Source of the DNA: Rhodococcus_G sp042754225 | GTDB taxonomy: Bacteria > Actinomycetota > Actinomycetes > Mycobacteriales > Mycobacteriaceae | DNA length: 64,000 nucleotides | Assembly (NCBI RefSeq): GCF_042754225.1 | Contig: NZ_JBHZAH010000010.1 | Location: forward strand, 1-64,000 | Direction: 5' to 3' | Shown here: positions 1-7,882 of the stretch, in pieces | Position numbering within the stretch: position 1 is the first letter of the stretch | Layout of the letters: each line of letters begins with the position of its first letter | Position numbers and translations under genes: made by a program | The notes under the pieces: generated by a model | The model's input: the letters and a program-made list of their open reading frames with translations, nothing else | What the model was told of the DNA's origin: nothing | The model's database searches: none

Positions 1-143
1 CCATCTCGCGCACGCAGATTCGGCAGAGGCCGAACTTGCGGAACACCGAGTGCGGACGGCCGCACCGCTGGCAGCGGGTGTAGGCGCGAACCGCGAACTT
101 CGGCTTCTTGTTGGCCTTGTTGACCAGTGCCTTCTTCGCCATG
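1..143 (-). CDS. rpsZ: 30S ribosomal protein S14 type Z (partial)
   Basis: Zinc-binding form of ribosomal protein S14, an assembly component of the 30S head. The visible N-terminal 47 residues begin MAKKALVNKANKKPKF and contain CQRCG and the CRIC pair, together the four zinc-ligand cysteines of the C+ (type Z) paralog. The gene runs off the left window edge, so roughly the last quarter of the usual 61 residues is missing. The ATG lies 2 bases after the rplE stop, with an AAGGAG ribosome binding site inside the rplE end. Third gene after rplN in the spc operon, as usual in actinobacteria. Confidence 0.96.
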
Positions 144-145
144 GC

Positions 146-709
146 TCAGTTCTCCTTGAACGGGAAGCCGAGGTGCTTGAGCAGGGCACGGCCTTCTTCG
201 TTGTTGGTCGCGGTCGTCACGACGGTGATGTCCATACCGCGCGGACGATCGATCTTGTCAACGTCGATCTCGTGGAACATCGACTGCTCGTTGAGACCGA
301 AGGTGTAGTTGCCGTTGCCGTCGAACTGCTTGCCGGACAGGCCGCGGAAGTCCCTGATGCGGGGCAGCGCGATGCTGACCAGGCGGTCGAGGAACTCCCA
401 CATGCGGTCGCCACGGAGGGTGACGCGCGCGCCGATGGGCATGCCTTCGCGGAGCTTGAACTGCGCGATGGACTTACGGGCCTTGCGGATCTCCGGCTTC
501 TGGCCGGTGATCAGCTCGAGGTCGGCGACCGCGCCGTTGATCAGCTTCGCGTCGCGGGCGGCGTCACCGACACCCATGTTGACGACGACCTTGACCACGC
601 CGGGGATCTGCATGACGTTGGCGTACTTGAACTCTTCGTTCAGCGCATCCTTGACCTCGGCGCGGTAGCGCGCCTTGAGCCGGGGCTGAATCTTCTCGGT
701 GCTCGTCAT
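146..709 (-). CDS. rplE: 50S ribosomal protein L5
   Basis: L5 binds 5S rRNA in the central protuberance of the 50S subunit and contacts P-site tRNA. The 187-residue product starts MTSTEKIQPRLK and carries the family segments ITGQKPEIRKARKSIAQFKLREGMPIG and LGFPFKEN at the C-terminus. An in-frame extension upstream to position 871 is open but has no L5 similarity and overlaps rplX, so the ATG at 709 is chosen. That ATG is one base beyond the rplX stop, with AAGGA about 9 bases upstream, so the two genes are probably translationally coupled. Confidence 0.97.
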   Translation of the reverse strand: MTSTEKIQPRLKARYRAEVKDALNEEFKYANVMQIPGVVKVVVNMGVGDAARDAKLINGAVADLELITGQKPEIRKARKSIAQFKLREGMPIGARVTLRGDRMWEFLDRLVSIALPRIRDFRGLSGKQFDGNGNYTFGLNEQSMFHEIDVDKIDRPRGMDITVVTTATNNEEGRALLKHLGFPFKEN

Positions 710-710
710 A

Positions 711-1025
711 TCAGATGTCCTTCCCGTTCTTACGGGAGATCCGAACCCGCTTGCCGTTCTCGTCGGTGCGGTAGCCCACGCGAGTGGGGTTTCCGTCCGA
801 GTCCACGACCGCGACGTTGGAAACGTGGATCGGGGCCTCCTGCGTGACGATGCCGCCGGAGGAGGCGCCACGCTGGTTCGCGGAGACCGCGGTGTGCTTC
901 TTGATCCGGTTCACGCCCTCGACCAGGACCTTCTCGGTCGCCGGGTAGGCCTGAATGACCTTGCCCTTGGCGCCCTTGTCCTTGCCGGCGATGACCAGAA
1001 CGGTGTCACCCTTGTGCACCTTCAT
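711..1025 (-). CDS. rplX: 50S ribosomal protein L24
   Basis: Early-assembly 50S protein L24 with an N-terminal KOW motif (KGDTVLVIAGKDKGAKGKV). The 104-residue product is close to the mycobacterial L24 in length and ends in RVRISRKNGKDI. GTG and ATG stand in tandem (positions 1028 and 1025). I choose the ATG because it reproduces the conserved MKVHKGD start and overlaps the rplN TGA as TGATG, with GGAGG 7 bases upstream. Part of the spc operon between rplN and rplE. Confidence 0.96.
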   Translation of the reverse strand: MKVHKGDTVLVIAGKDKGAKGKVIQAYPATEKVLVEGVNRIKKHTAVSANQRGASSGGIVTQEAPIHVSNVAVVDSDGNPTRVGYRTDENGKRVRISRKNGKDI

Positions 1026-1393
1026 CACAGCACCTCCGGGGCGAGCGAAACGATCTTCATGAACTTCTTGTCGCGCAGCTCACGGCCCACGGGGCCGAAG
1101 ATGCGAGTGCCACGGGGATCGTGATCAGGCTTGATGAGAACGGCAGCGTTCTCGTCGAACTTGATGTACGAGCCGTCCGGACGGCGGCGCTCCTTGGTGG
1201 TGCGGACGATGACGGCCTTGACGACCTCGCCCTTCTTGATGTTTCCACCCGGGATGGCGTCCTTGACGGTGGCGACGATGATGTCGCCGATCCCGGCGTA
1301 GCGACGAGACGATCCACCGAGAACGCGGATGCAGAGAATCTCCTTGGCACCCGTGTTGTCGGCGACACGCAGTCGCGACTCCTGCTGAATCAC
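1025..1393 (-). CDS. rplN: 50S ribosomal protein L14
   Basis: L14 sits at the subunit interface of the 50S particle. The 122-residue sequence is full length (MIQQESRLRVADNTGAKE at the start, KKGEVVKAVIVRTTKE in the middle). It starts with GTG, preceded by AGGAG. It is the first gene of a separate transcription unit: a hairpin and a promoter with good -35/-10 spacing lie in the 209-bp gap that separates it from rpsQ, so the spc operon can be transcribed independently of the S10 operon. Confidence 0.97.
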   Translation of the reverse strand: MIQQESRLRVADNTGAKEILCIRVLGGSSRRYAGIGDIIVATVKDAIPGGNIKKGEVVKAVIVRTTKERRRPDGSYIKFDENAAVLIKPDHDPRGTRIFGPVGRELRDKKFMKIVSLAPEVL

Positions 1394-1508
1394 TGATCTC
1401 TCCTAGACCTGGATTTACGAACGCAGCGGATTACCGACCCGATGCGCGCGGTCTGCTGCCCCGCCCGACGCCCGAATGTGGGCATGCGGAGGCACAGGCA
1501 ACCGCTCT

Positions 1509-1537
1509 AGTGTAGGGAAAGCTCCGGGGGATTCCAA
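1509..1537 (-). promoter_or_regulatory. Promoter of the rplN (spc) operon
   Basis: On the minus strand TTGGAA (1537-1532) is followed after exactly 17 bases by TACACT (1514-1509), a good sigma-70-type promoter for this group. The start of transcription should fall near 1502, giving a leader of about 110 nt before the rplN GTG. Predicted from sequence only. Confidence 0.65.
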
Positions 1538-1554
1538 ATCGCCCCGAACAGGCA

Positions 1555-1588
1555 AAGCGGCCCGCTCCCCACGGGGAACGGGCCGCTT
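1555..1588 (-). terminator. Hairpin terminator after rpsQ
   Basis: A 10-bp perfect stem (AAGCGGCCCG at 1555-1564 with CGGGCCGCTT at 1579-1588), extendable inward by CCCC/GGGG, begins 15 bases past the rpsQ stop. It lacks a long T run, as is common in high-GC actinobacteria. It probably ends or attenuates the S10 operon transcript just before the rplN promoter. Confidence 0.7.
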
Positions 1589-1602
1589 CGTCATGTGCGG
1601 TC

Positions 1603-1890
1603 TTACTTGGCCTTCTCGAGCACCTCGACCAGACGCCAGCGCTTGGTCGCCGACAGCGGTCGGGTCTCCATCAGCTGGACGCGGTCGCCGATGCCGGCGA
1701 GACCGTTCTCGTCGTGCGCCTTCACCTTGGTCGTACGGCGGATGATCTTGCCGTACAGCGGGTGCTTCACACGATCCTCGAGCTCGACGACGATCGTCTT
1801 CTCCATCTTGTCGGAGACGACGTAGCCGATGCGGACCTTGCGGGTCCCACGCTCTTCAGTCACTGCGGTGTCCTTCTCGTTCTCACTCAT
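1603..1890 (-). CDS. rpsQ: 30S ribosomal protein S17
   Basis: Primary 16S rRNA-binding protein of the OB fold. The 95-residue product has an N-terminal charged extension (MSENEKDTAVTEERGTRK) ahead of the S17 core GYVVSDKMEKTIVVELEDRVKHPLYGK and the GDRVQLMETRPLS motif. The ATG overlaps the rpmC stop as ATGA. It is the last gene of the S10 operon and is followed by a strong hairpin. Confidence 0.96.
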   Translation of the reverse strand: MSENEKDTAVTEERGTRKVRIGYVVSDKMEKTIVVELEDRVKHPLYGKIIRRTTKVKAHDENGLAGIGDRVQLMETRPLSATKRWRLVEVLEKAK

Positions 1891-2123
1891 GCCGCGTCAC
1901 CCGCATCCGGGCCGGCGGCGAGGCCGAGCTCACGCTCGCGCATGACGGTGTAGATGCGCGCGATCTCGTGACGAACGGTGCGCAGACGACGGTTGTTGTC
2001 CAACTGACCGGTCGCCATCTGGAAGCGAAGGTTGAACAGCTCTTCCTTCGACTCACGGAGCCGGGTGACCAGCTCTTCTTCGTTGAGCTCGCGGAGCTCG
2101 GCTGCGGGGGTTCCGGTAGCCAT
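1887..2123 (-). CDS. rpmC: 50S ribosomal protein L29
   Basis: L29 is a small two-helix protein beside the peptide exit tunnel, part of the docking site for trigger factor and SRP. The 78-residue product shows the core ELRELNEEELVTRLRESKEELFNLRFQMATGQL and ARIYTVMRERE. A longer in-frame ORF up to 2267 is only the shadow of rplP. The ATG at 2123 overlaps the rplP TGA as TGATG and has GGAGG about 10 bases upstream. Confidence 0.96.
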   Translation of the reverse strand: MATGTPAAELRELNEEELVTRLRESKEELFNLRFQMATGQLDNNRRLRTVRHEIARIYTVMRERELGLAAGPDAGDAA

Positions 2124-2539
2124 CAGAACTGCTCCTCCCTCGTGACGATCCTGCACTTGCACGGGAGCTTGTGCATCGCGCGACGCAGGGCCTCGCGAGC
2201 AATCTCCTCGCTGGGGTAACTCATCTCGAACAGCACCCGACCGGGCTTGATGTTCGCGACCCACCACTCCGGCGAACCCTTACCGGAACCCATGCGGGTC
2301 TCGGCGGGCTTCTTGGTCAGCGGGCGATCCGGGAAGATGTTGATCCAGATCTTGCCGCCACGCTTGATGTGGCGCGTCATGGCGATACGAGCGGACTCGA
2401 TCTGACGGTTGGTGATGTAGGCCGGCTCGAGAGCCTGGATGCCGTAGTCACCGAACGTCACCTTGGTGCCGCCCTTGGCCGCACCCGAACGGCTCGGGTG
2501 GTGCTGCTTGCGGTGCTTGACCCGACGTGGGATCAACAT
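2123..2539 (-). CDS. rplP: 50S ribosomal protein L16
   Basis: L16 organises the A-site tRNA region of the 50S subunit. Full length at 138 residues, beginning MLIPRRVKHRKQHHP and containing RHIKRGGKIWINIFPDRPLTKKP and the GKGSPEWWVA motif. The start lies 3 bases past the rpsC stop, with an AGGAGG site that overlaps the end of rpsC. Confidence 0.97.
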   Translation of the reverse strand: MLIPRRVKHRKQHHPSRSGAAKGGTKVTFGDYGIQALEPAYITNRQIESARIAMTRHIKRGGKIWINIFPDRPLTKKPAETRMGSGKGSPEWWVANIKPGRVLFEMSYPSEEIAREALRRAMHKLPCKCRIVTREEQF

Positions 2540-2542
2540 GCG

Positions 2543-3349
2543 TCAGCCCTCCTGATTCGATTCGGTGGAGGCCGGGGCCTCGGCGGTGGCGGTCGCTGCG
2601 CGGCCCGCCTCGGTGCTGGTCGCGGTGGTGCCCGAGGCACCGGAGCGACGCGGACGGCTCGGACGCTCGCGACGCGGGCGATCGCCGGCCGGGGCAGCGC
2701 CCGCGGTCAGCTCACGCTTGCCACCGACGATGTCGCCCTTGTAGATCCAGACCTTCACGCCGATACGACCGAAGGTGGTCTTGGCCTCGTAGAGCCCGTA
2801 GTCGATGTCCGCGCGCAGGGTGTGCAGCGGCACGCGACCCTCACGGTAGAACTCCGAGCGGGACATCTCCGCGCCGCCGAGGCGACCGGAGCACTGCACC
2901 CGGATGCCCTTGACGTTCGGCTGACGCATGGCCGACTGGATGGCCTTGCGCATGGCGCGACGGAACGCGACACGGTTCGAGAGCTGCTCGGCGACGCCCT
3001 GCGCGACGAGCTGGGCCTCGGCCTCGGCGTTCTTGACCTCGAGGATGTTCAGCTGGACCTGCTTGCCGGTCAGCTTCTCGAGCTCCGCGCGGATGCGGTC
3101 GGCCTCGGCGCCGCGGCGGCCGATGACGATGCCCGGACGCGCGGTGTGGATGTCGACGCGAACCCGGTCACGGGTGCGCTCGATCTCCACCTTCGCGATG
3201 CCGGCCCGCTCCATGCCCGTGGCGAGGAGCTTGCGGATGGCGACATCTTCCTTGACGTACTCCGCGTACTGCTTGTCTGCGTACCAGCGAGACTTCCAGT
3301 CGGTGGTGATGCCGAGGCGGAAGCCGTGCGGGTTGATTTTCTGGCCCAC
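2543..3349 (-). CDS. rpsC: 30S ribosomal protein S3
   Basis: S3 forms part of the mRNA entry tunnel. The 268-residue product starts MGQKINPHGFRLGI (GTG start) and has the KH RNA-binding segment IVIGRRGAEADRIR and the S3 C-terminal segment around GRIGVKVWIYKGDI. From about residue 218 it carries a low-complexity tail rich in Arg, Ala, Thr and Glu, typical of actinobacterial S3. The GTG overlaps the rplV TAG by one base. Confidence 0.97.
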   Translation of the reverse strand: MGQKINPHGFRLGITTDWKSRWYADKQYAEYVKEDVAIRKLLATGMERAGIAKVEIERTRDRVRVDIHTARPGIVIGRRGAEADRIRAELEKLTGKQVQLNILEVKNAEAEAQLVAQGVAEQLSNRVAFRRAMRKAIQSAMRQPNVKGIRVQCSGRLGGAEMSRSEFYREGRVPLHTLRADIDYGLYEAKTTFGRIGVKVWIYKGDIVGGKRELTAGAAPAGDRPRRERPSRPRRSGASGTTATSTEAGRAATATAEAPASTESNQEG

Positions 3350-3753
3350 TATCGAGCACTTCCCTTCCGGCGATTACGGGTCGAGGTGCCGGCCTTGGGC
3401 AGGCTCTCCACGATGACCGTGATGTGGCTGGTGCGCTTGCGGATCCGGAACGCACGACCCTGGGCACGCGGCTGGAACCGCTTGAGGGTCGCGCCCTCGT
3501 CCACGAACGCCGTCGCGACGACGAGCGTGCTCGGGTCCAGGTCGAGGTTGTTCTCGGCGTTCGCAGCAGCGCTGGCGATCACCTTGGCAACCGGCTCGCT
3601 GGCCGCCTGCGGCGCGAACCGCAGGATGTTCAGCGCGTCCTCGACGGAGCGCCCGCGAACCAGGTCCACGACTCGACGCGCCTTCATCGGCGTCACGCGC
3701 ACGTGGCGAGCGACTGCCTTGGCGGTCGGGTTGGCGGTTTCGGTGTTACTCAT
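3349..3753 (-). CDS. rplV: 50S ribosomal protein L22
   Basis: L22 lines the polypeptide exit tunnel; its beta-hairpin tip is a macrolide-resistance site in many bacteria. The 134-residue product has [25 protein letters not shown] and the hairpin region [18 protein letters not shown]. The ATG overlaps the rpsS stop by 4 bases (ATGA), with GGAAGG upstream. Confidence 0.97.
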
Positions 3754-4031
3754 CGCCTCTTCGCCTTCCGATCATCCTTGATGTGACCCTTGAACGTGCG
3801 GGTCGGTGCAAACTCTCCGAGCTTGTGTCCGACCATCGAGTCGGAGACGAACACGGGGACGTGCTTGCGGCCGTCGTGCACCGCAAACGTGTGGCCGATG
3901 AAGTCCGGGATGATCGTCGAACGACGGGACCAGGTCTTGATGACCTGCTTGGTTCCCTTCTCGTTCTGCACGTCCACCTTCGCGAGGAGGTGATCATCGA
4001 CGAACGGGCCCTTCTTAAGGCTGCGTGGCAT
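3750..4031 (-). CDS. rpsS: 30S ribosomal protein S19
   Basis: S19 forms the head of the 30S subunit with S13. The 93-residue product matches the family end to end ([16 protein letters not shown] at the start, [14 protein letters not shown] near the end). The ATG follows a strong AGGAGG that overlaps the rplB stop region. Confidence 0.97.
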
Positions 4032-4043
4032 CCTTCACCCCTC

Positions 4044-4883
4044 CTAGCGCTTGTTCTTGCCGGTACGCCGGCGACGGACGATGAGCTTGTCGCTCGGCTT
4101 GTTGGGCTTGCGGGTGCGGCCCTCGGGCTGGCCCCACGGGCTGACCGGGTGGCGACCACCGGAGGTCTTGCCCTCGCCACCACCGTGCGGGTGGTCGACC
4201 GGGTTCATCACGACACCACGGACGGTCGGGCGCTTGCCCTTCCAGCGCATGCGGCCGGCCTTGCCCCAGTTGATGTTCGACTGCTCGGCGTTGCCGACCT
4301 CGCCGATCGACGCGCGGCAGCGCACGTCGACGCGACGGATCTCGCCGGAGGGCATACGCAGGGTCGCGTAGGGGCCTTCCTTGCCGAGGAGCTGGATGCT
4401 GGCACCGGCGGAGCGGGCCATCTTGGCACCGCCGCCCGGACGCAGCTCCACACCGTGGATGGTGGTACCGGTCGGGATGTTGCGCAGCGGCAGGTTGTTG
4501 CCCGGCTTGATGTCGGCTCCGACACCGGACTCGACCTTCGCGCCCTGCTTCAGGTCCTTCGGCGCGATGATGTAGCGCTTCTCGCCGTCGGCGTAGTGCA
4601 GCAGCGCGATGTTCGCGGTGCGGTTGGGGTCGTACTCGATGTGCGCGACCTTGGCCGGCACGCCGTCCTTGTCGTTGCGACGGAAGTCGATCAGCCGGTA
4701 GGCGCGCTTGTGTCCGCCGCCCTTGTGCCGGGTGGTGATACGACCGTGTGCGTTACGACCACCGCGACCGTGCAGCGGGCGAATAAGCGACTTCTCGGGC
4801 GTCGACCGAGTGATCTCGGCGAAGTCCGAGACGCTCGAGCCGCGGCGGCCCGGGGTAGTCGGCTTGTACTTACGGATTGCCAT
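4044..4883 (-). CDS. rplB: 50S ribosomal protein L2
   Basis: L2 is needed for subunit association and peptidyl-transferase centre assembly. Full length at 279 residues, starting MAIRKYKPTTPGRRGSSV. It contains RPLHGRGGRNAHGRIT and the NPVDHPHGGGEG segment with the conserved histidine near the peptidyl-transferase centre. A 40-bp gap with an AGAGG site separates it from rplW. Confidence 0.97.
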   Translation of the reverse strand: MAIRKYKPTTPGRRGSSVSDFAEITRSTPEKSLIRPLHGRGGRNAHGRITTRHKGGGHKRAYRLIDFRRNDKDGVPAKVAHIEYDPNRTANIALLHYADGEKRYIIAPKDLKQGAKVESGVGADIKPGNNLPLRNIPTGTTIHGVELRPGGGAKMARSAGASIQLLGKEGPYATLRMPSGEIRRVDVRCRASIGEVGNAEQSNINWGKAGRMRWKGKRPTVRGVVMNPVDHPHGGGEGKTSGGRHPVSPWGQPEGRTRKPNKPSDKLIVRRRRTGKNKR

Positions 4884-4923
4884 GAGTCTTCTCGTCCTCT
4901 ATATCTCGTCAAGTCCCAGACGC

Positions 4924-5229
4924 TTACGCGACCGGGCCTCCGAAGATCTCGATGGGCTTGCTGTCGGCCGAGAGGGTCACGAGCGCGCGCTTGGTGTCCT
5001 TGCGCTTGCCGTAGCCGAAACGGGTCCGCTTGCGCTTGCCCTGACGGTTGGCGGTGTTGACGCTGGTCACGGTGACGCCGAAGACCTTCTCGACGGCAAT
5101 CTTGATCTGCGTCTTGTTCGAGTCCGGGTGCACCAGGAAGGTGTAGGTGCCTGCCTCGATCAGTCCGTAGGACTTCTCGGAGATGACCGGAGCCAGCAAG
5201 ATGTCGCGGGGGTCAGCGATGGTGCTCAC
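4924..5229 (-). CDS. rplW: 50S ribosomal protein L23
   Basis: L23 surrounds the tunnel exit and is the main docking point for trigger factor and SRP. The 101-residue product has DPRDILLAPVISEKSYGL at the N-terminus and the basic loop NRQGKRKRTRFGYGKRKDTKRA. The GTG start overlaps the rplD stop (GTGA) and has AGGAGGAG upstream. Confidence 0.96.
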   Translation of the reverse strand: MSTIADPRDILLAPVISEKSYGLIEAGTYTFLVHPDSNKTQIKIAVEKVFGVTVTSVNTANRQGKRKRTRFGYGKRKDTKRALVTLSADSKPIEIFGGPVA

Positions 5230-5903
5230 TTGCTCTCCTCCTTGCTTGCCTGGGCGGACTCGGCCGGCCCGTGGATGAACGCGTTGAGGGCCTCGACACT
5301 GAACACGACGTCATCGCTGTTGAGCACGTCGTAGGTGTTGAGCTGGTCGGGTGCGATGGGGTGCACGCCTTCCAGGTTCTGCACGCTCTTCCACGCCGCG
5401 ATGTCCTCGCGACCGACGACGAGCAGAAGCTTCTTGCGATCCGAGATCTCGCCGAGGAACTTCTTCGCGCCCTTGGTGGACGGAGTCTGTCCCGCGACCA
5501 GCTCGGTGATCACGTGGATGCGCTCGTTGCGCGCCCGGTCGGAGAGGGCTCCGCGCAGGGCGGCGGCCTTCATCTTCTTGGGGGTGCGCTGCGAGTAGTC
5601 ACGCGGCTGCGGACCGTGCACGATGCCACCACCGGCGAACTGAGGAGCGCGGGTCGAACCCTGACGGGCGCGGCCGGTGCCCTTTTGGCGGTAGGGCTTC
5701 TTGCCACCGCCGCGAACCTCGCCGCGGGTCTTGGTGGAGTGCGTGCCCTGGCGTGCCGCGGCGAGCTGTGCGACGACGACCTGGTGCATCAGAGCGATGT
5801 TGGCGGTCGCGTCGAAGATCTCGGCGGGCAGGTCGACGGTGCCGTTGGTGCCGCCGTCGGCGGTACGGACGTCGAGAGTGAGCTTGGTTGCGGTCTCGGT
5901 CAT
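5226..5903 (-). CDS. rplD: 50S ribosomal protein L4
   Basis: L4 lines the exit tunnel; in Escherichia coli it also represses its own S10 operon, which is not shown here. The 225-residue product contains the tunnel loop GGGKKPYRQKGTGRARQGS and the downstream GPQPRDYSQRTPKKMKAAALR. The ATG overlaps the rplC stop by 4 bases. Confidence 0.97.
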   Translation of the reverse strand: MTETATKLTLDVRTADGGTNGTVDLPAEIFDATANIALMHQVVVAQLAAARQGTHSTKTRGEVRGGGKKPYRQKGTGRARQGSTRAPQFAGGGIVHGPQPRDYSQRTPKKMKAAALRGALSDRARNERIHVITELVAGQTPSTKGAKKFLGEISDRKKLLLVVGREDIAAWKSVQNLEGVHPIAPDQLNTYDVLNSDDVVFSVEALNAFIHGPAESAQASKEESK

Positions 5904-6556
5904 GCGGACGCACCACCCTTCACTGCGGTCTTGACGATCACAAGGCCACCCTTGCGGCCGGGGATCGCACCCTTGATAAGCAGCAGACCGTTCTCGGCGT
6001 CCACCTTGTGGACCGAGAGGTTCTGCGTCGTGATGCGGTCGCTACCCATGCGGCCCGACATGCGCATGCCCTTGAACACGCGGCCGGGGGTGGCACAACC
6101 ACCGATCGAGCCGGGGCGACGGTGCACAGCCTGCGCACCGTGCGAGGCGCCCTGGCCGGCGAAGCCGTGGCGCTTCATGGTGCCGGCGAAGCCCTTGCCC
6201 TTGGAGGTACCGGTGACGTCGACGTAGGCGCCGTCCTCGAAGACCTCGGCGGTGAGCTCCTGGCCGACCTCGTACTCGGAGGCGTCCGCAACGCGGAGCT
6301 CCACGACGTGGCGACGGGGGGTCACACCGGCCTTGGCGAACTGGCCGGAGACCGGCTTGTTCACCTTGCGGGGGTCGATCGCGCCGAACGCGAGCTGCAC
6401 GGCGCTGTAGCCGTCGCGCTCCTCGGTGCGGATCTGGGTGACGACGTTCGGTCCGGCCTTCACGACGGTGACCGGGACGACCCGGTTGTTCTCGTCGAAG
6501 ACCTGGGTCATGCCGAGCTTGGTGCCCAGGATTCCCTTGATCTTGTTCTCACTCAT
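5900..6556 (-). CDS. rplC: 50S ribosomal protein L3
   Basis: L3 reaches the peptidyl-transferase centre and starts 50S assembly. The product starts MSENKIKGILGTKLGMTQVF and carries the GTSKGKGFAGTMKRHGF and GSIGGCATPGRVFKGMRMSGRMG segments. An upstream in-frame GTG at 6580 would add 8 residues and overlap the rpsJ stop. I prefer the ATG at 6556 because it has GGAG at the right distance and fits mycobacterial L3 (218 residues here). Confidence 0.95.
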   Translation of the reverse strand: MSENKIKGILGTKLGMTQVFDENNRVVPVTVVKAGPNVVTQIRTEERDGYSAVQLAFGAIDPRKVNKPVSGQFAKAGVTPRRHVVELRVADASEYEVGQELTAEVFEDGAYVDVTGTSKGKGFAGTMKRHGFAGQGASHGAQAVHRRPGSIGGCATPGRVFKGMRMSGRMGSDRITTQNLSVHKVDAENGLLLIKGAIPGRKGGLVIVKTAVKGGASA

Positions 6557-6576
6557 TGTTTTTGTCTCCGCCGCGC

Positions 6577-6882
6577 TCACTGGATGTTGACATCGACGCT
6601 GGCCGGCAGATCGATGCGCATGAGGGCATCGACCGTCTTGGGCGTCGGGTCGAGGATGTCAATCAGCCGCTTGTGGGTACGCATCTCGAAGTGCTCGCGC
6701 GAGTCCTTGTACTTGTGCGGCGAGCGGATGACGCAGTACACGTTCTTTTCGGTCGGCAACGGCACCGGTCCAACGACACGGGCCCCGGTACGGGTCACCG
6801 TCTCGACGATCTTGCGCGCTGACGCGTCGATCGCCTCATGGTCGTAGGCCTTGAGCCTGATGCGGATCTTCTGTCCCGCCAC
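6577..6882 (-). CDS. rpsJ: 30S ribosomal protein S10
   Basis: S10 is a 30S head protein that also works as NusE in transcription antitermination. The 101-residue product starts at a GTG (6882) with GAGGA 7 bases upstream and reads MAGQKIRIRLKAYDHEAID, continuing through GPVPLPTEKNVYCVIRSPHK. The reading frame stays open to 7092, but that extension does not resemble S10. First gene of the S10 operon, with a long leader upstream. Confidence 0.96.
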   Translation of the reverse strand: MAGQKIRIRLKAYDHEAIDASARKIVETVTRTGARVVGPVPLPTEKNVYCVIRSPHKYKDSREHFEMRTHKRLIDILDPTPKTVDALMRIDLPASVDVNIQ

Positions 6883-7314
6883 GCTTGTGTCCTCTTCCTT
6901 GCCGTGATTAGGCCCTTGTAGACCCGGAGGGGCTACTCGAGTTGCTGTAGTCCCTGGTTGGGCTACCTCGTCTGCACAGTTCCCGCCCAGTCCGTGACGG
7001 CAAAGAACATTGGCGATCAGGAAGACCCGATCTCGATCAGGAGATACCCCGACCCGCTGCCGCTGTTCATCTGTCATGGATCTCCGGTCCACGCGGTCGG
7101 GCGTGTCGCCCTCTCACTCATTCCCCGACCCGCGCTGACGCACGGATCGGACTGCGGAATGTGCACCGGATGCGCTCACAAGGAGCACTGGTGGTTACTG
7201 CTTCCGTCTTGCTTCGGCTCGAACCTGGACGCAATCTTGCTCGTAACGCCCGGTTCTCGACCCTCTTCTCGCCCGACGCGGGCCGCAACGAAGCGCGTCC
7301 CGGGCCAAGGCAAC
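6883..7314 (-). promoter_or_regulatory. Long 5' leader of the S10 operon
   Basis: If transcription starts near 7314 from the promoter below, the S10 operon mRNA has about 430 untranslated bases before rpsJ. I find no convincing gene on either strand here; the in-frame rpsJ extension and several plus-strand ORFs look like noise. The stretch is GC-rich with several short inverted repeats. It could hold an autoregulatory structure, but I cannot assign one to a known family. Confidence 0.4.
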
Positions 7315-7320
7315 CTGAAC

Positions 7321-7349
7321 AGTATGCCGCAGACCGGCTGTTACTACAA
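7321..7349 (-). promoter_or_regulatory. Candidate S10 operon promoter
   Basis: Minus-strand TTGTAG (7349-7344) and CATACT (7326-7321) are separated by exactly 17 bases, a good fit to a housekeeping sigma promoter. No better pair was found closer to rpsJ. It stands back to back with the promoter of the DUF4442 gene. Confidence 0.5.
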
Positions 7350-7377
7350 ATCCACCGGGGCACACAATCGGCCCCCA

Positions 7378-7397
7378 ACCTTACTCTGAAGTAAGGT
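7378..7397. promoter_or_regulatory. Operator-like palindrome over a leaderless promoter
   Basis: A perfect inverted repeat with 8-bp arms, ACCTTACT and AGTAAGGT, around CTGA. The right arm contains TAAGGT (7392-7397), a TAnnnT -10 element placed 5 bases before the ATG at 7403, the spacing of leaderless actinobacterial transcripts. The layout fits a TetR-type repressor site blocking the -10; the regulator itself is not in the window. Confidence 0.5.
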
Positions 7398-7402
7398 AGG
7401 GC

Positions 7403-7882
7403 ATGGCCACTCAGACCCCCACCTATCGCAGTTGGCTGCGACTGCCCGCCAATCGTCTTGGCTCCGTACTCTTCTCGGTCGGCATGTGCGCACGCGTGCC
7501 CTACTTCGCCACCGTGCTCCCCCGCGTCACCGACCTCTCGCCGGGACGCTGCGAGGTGCGCGCCCCGAAGTGGTGGGGTGTGCACAACCACATCGGCACC
7601 TTCCACGCCATCGCCGCCTGCAATCTCGCCGAGGCCGCGATGGGCATGCTCGCCGAGGCCACCGTGCCGACCTCGCATCGGTGGATCCCCAAGGCGATGC
7701 ACACGCGCTACCTGACCAAGGCCGAGAGCGGGCTGCGAGCGGTGGCCGAACTGCCCGAGCTGCCGGCGTTCGACGAGATCACCGGCGGCGGCGTCGACGT
7801 GGTCGTACCGGTCTCGATCTTCGACCGGTCGGGCACGGAGGTCGTGCACGCCGACATCACCATCTGGGTGACGCCGCGCTGA
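7403..7882 (+). CDS. DUF4442 hotdog-fold protein, putative thioesterase
   Basis: A 159-residue protein of the DUF4442 family, a branch of the hotdog-fold (acyl-CoA thioesterase-like) proteins. Visible landmarks are the N-terminal RLPANRLGSVLFSVGMCARVPYF, the hotdog central helix region HNHIGTFHAIAACNLAEAAMGMLAEA with a His/Asn pair, and a C-terminal strand HADITIWVTPR. The substrate is unknown; an acyl-CoA is the usual inference. There is no clear ribosome binding site, in line with a leaderless mRNA. It is a single-gene unit between the S10 promoter and the exporter, and a palindrome directly upstream suggests control by a lipid-responsive repressor. Confidence 0.8.
   Translation: MATQTPTYRSWLRLPANRLGSVLFSVGMCARVPYFATVLPRVTDLSPGRCEVRAPKWWGVHNHIGTFHAIAACNLAEAAMGMLAEATVPTSHRWIPKAMHTRYLTKAESGLRAVAELPELPAFDEITGGGVDVVVPVSIFDRSGTEVVHADITIWVTPR

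Noticed and set aside
710..871. N-terminal extension of rplE
   Set aside because: It is the frame-shifted shadow of rplX; the ATG at 709 reproduces the normal L5 start.
6883..7092. N-terminal extension of rpsJ to 171 residues
   Set aside because: No S10 homology in the extension; the GTG at 6882 has a good ribosome binding site and gives the normal 101-residue protein.
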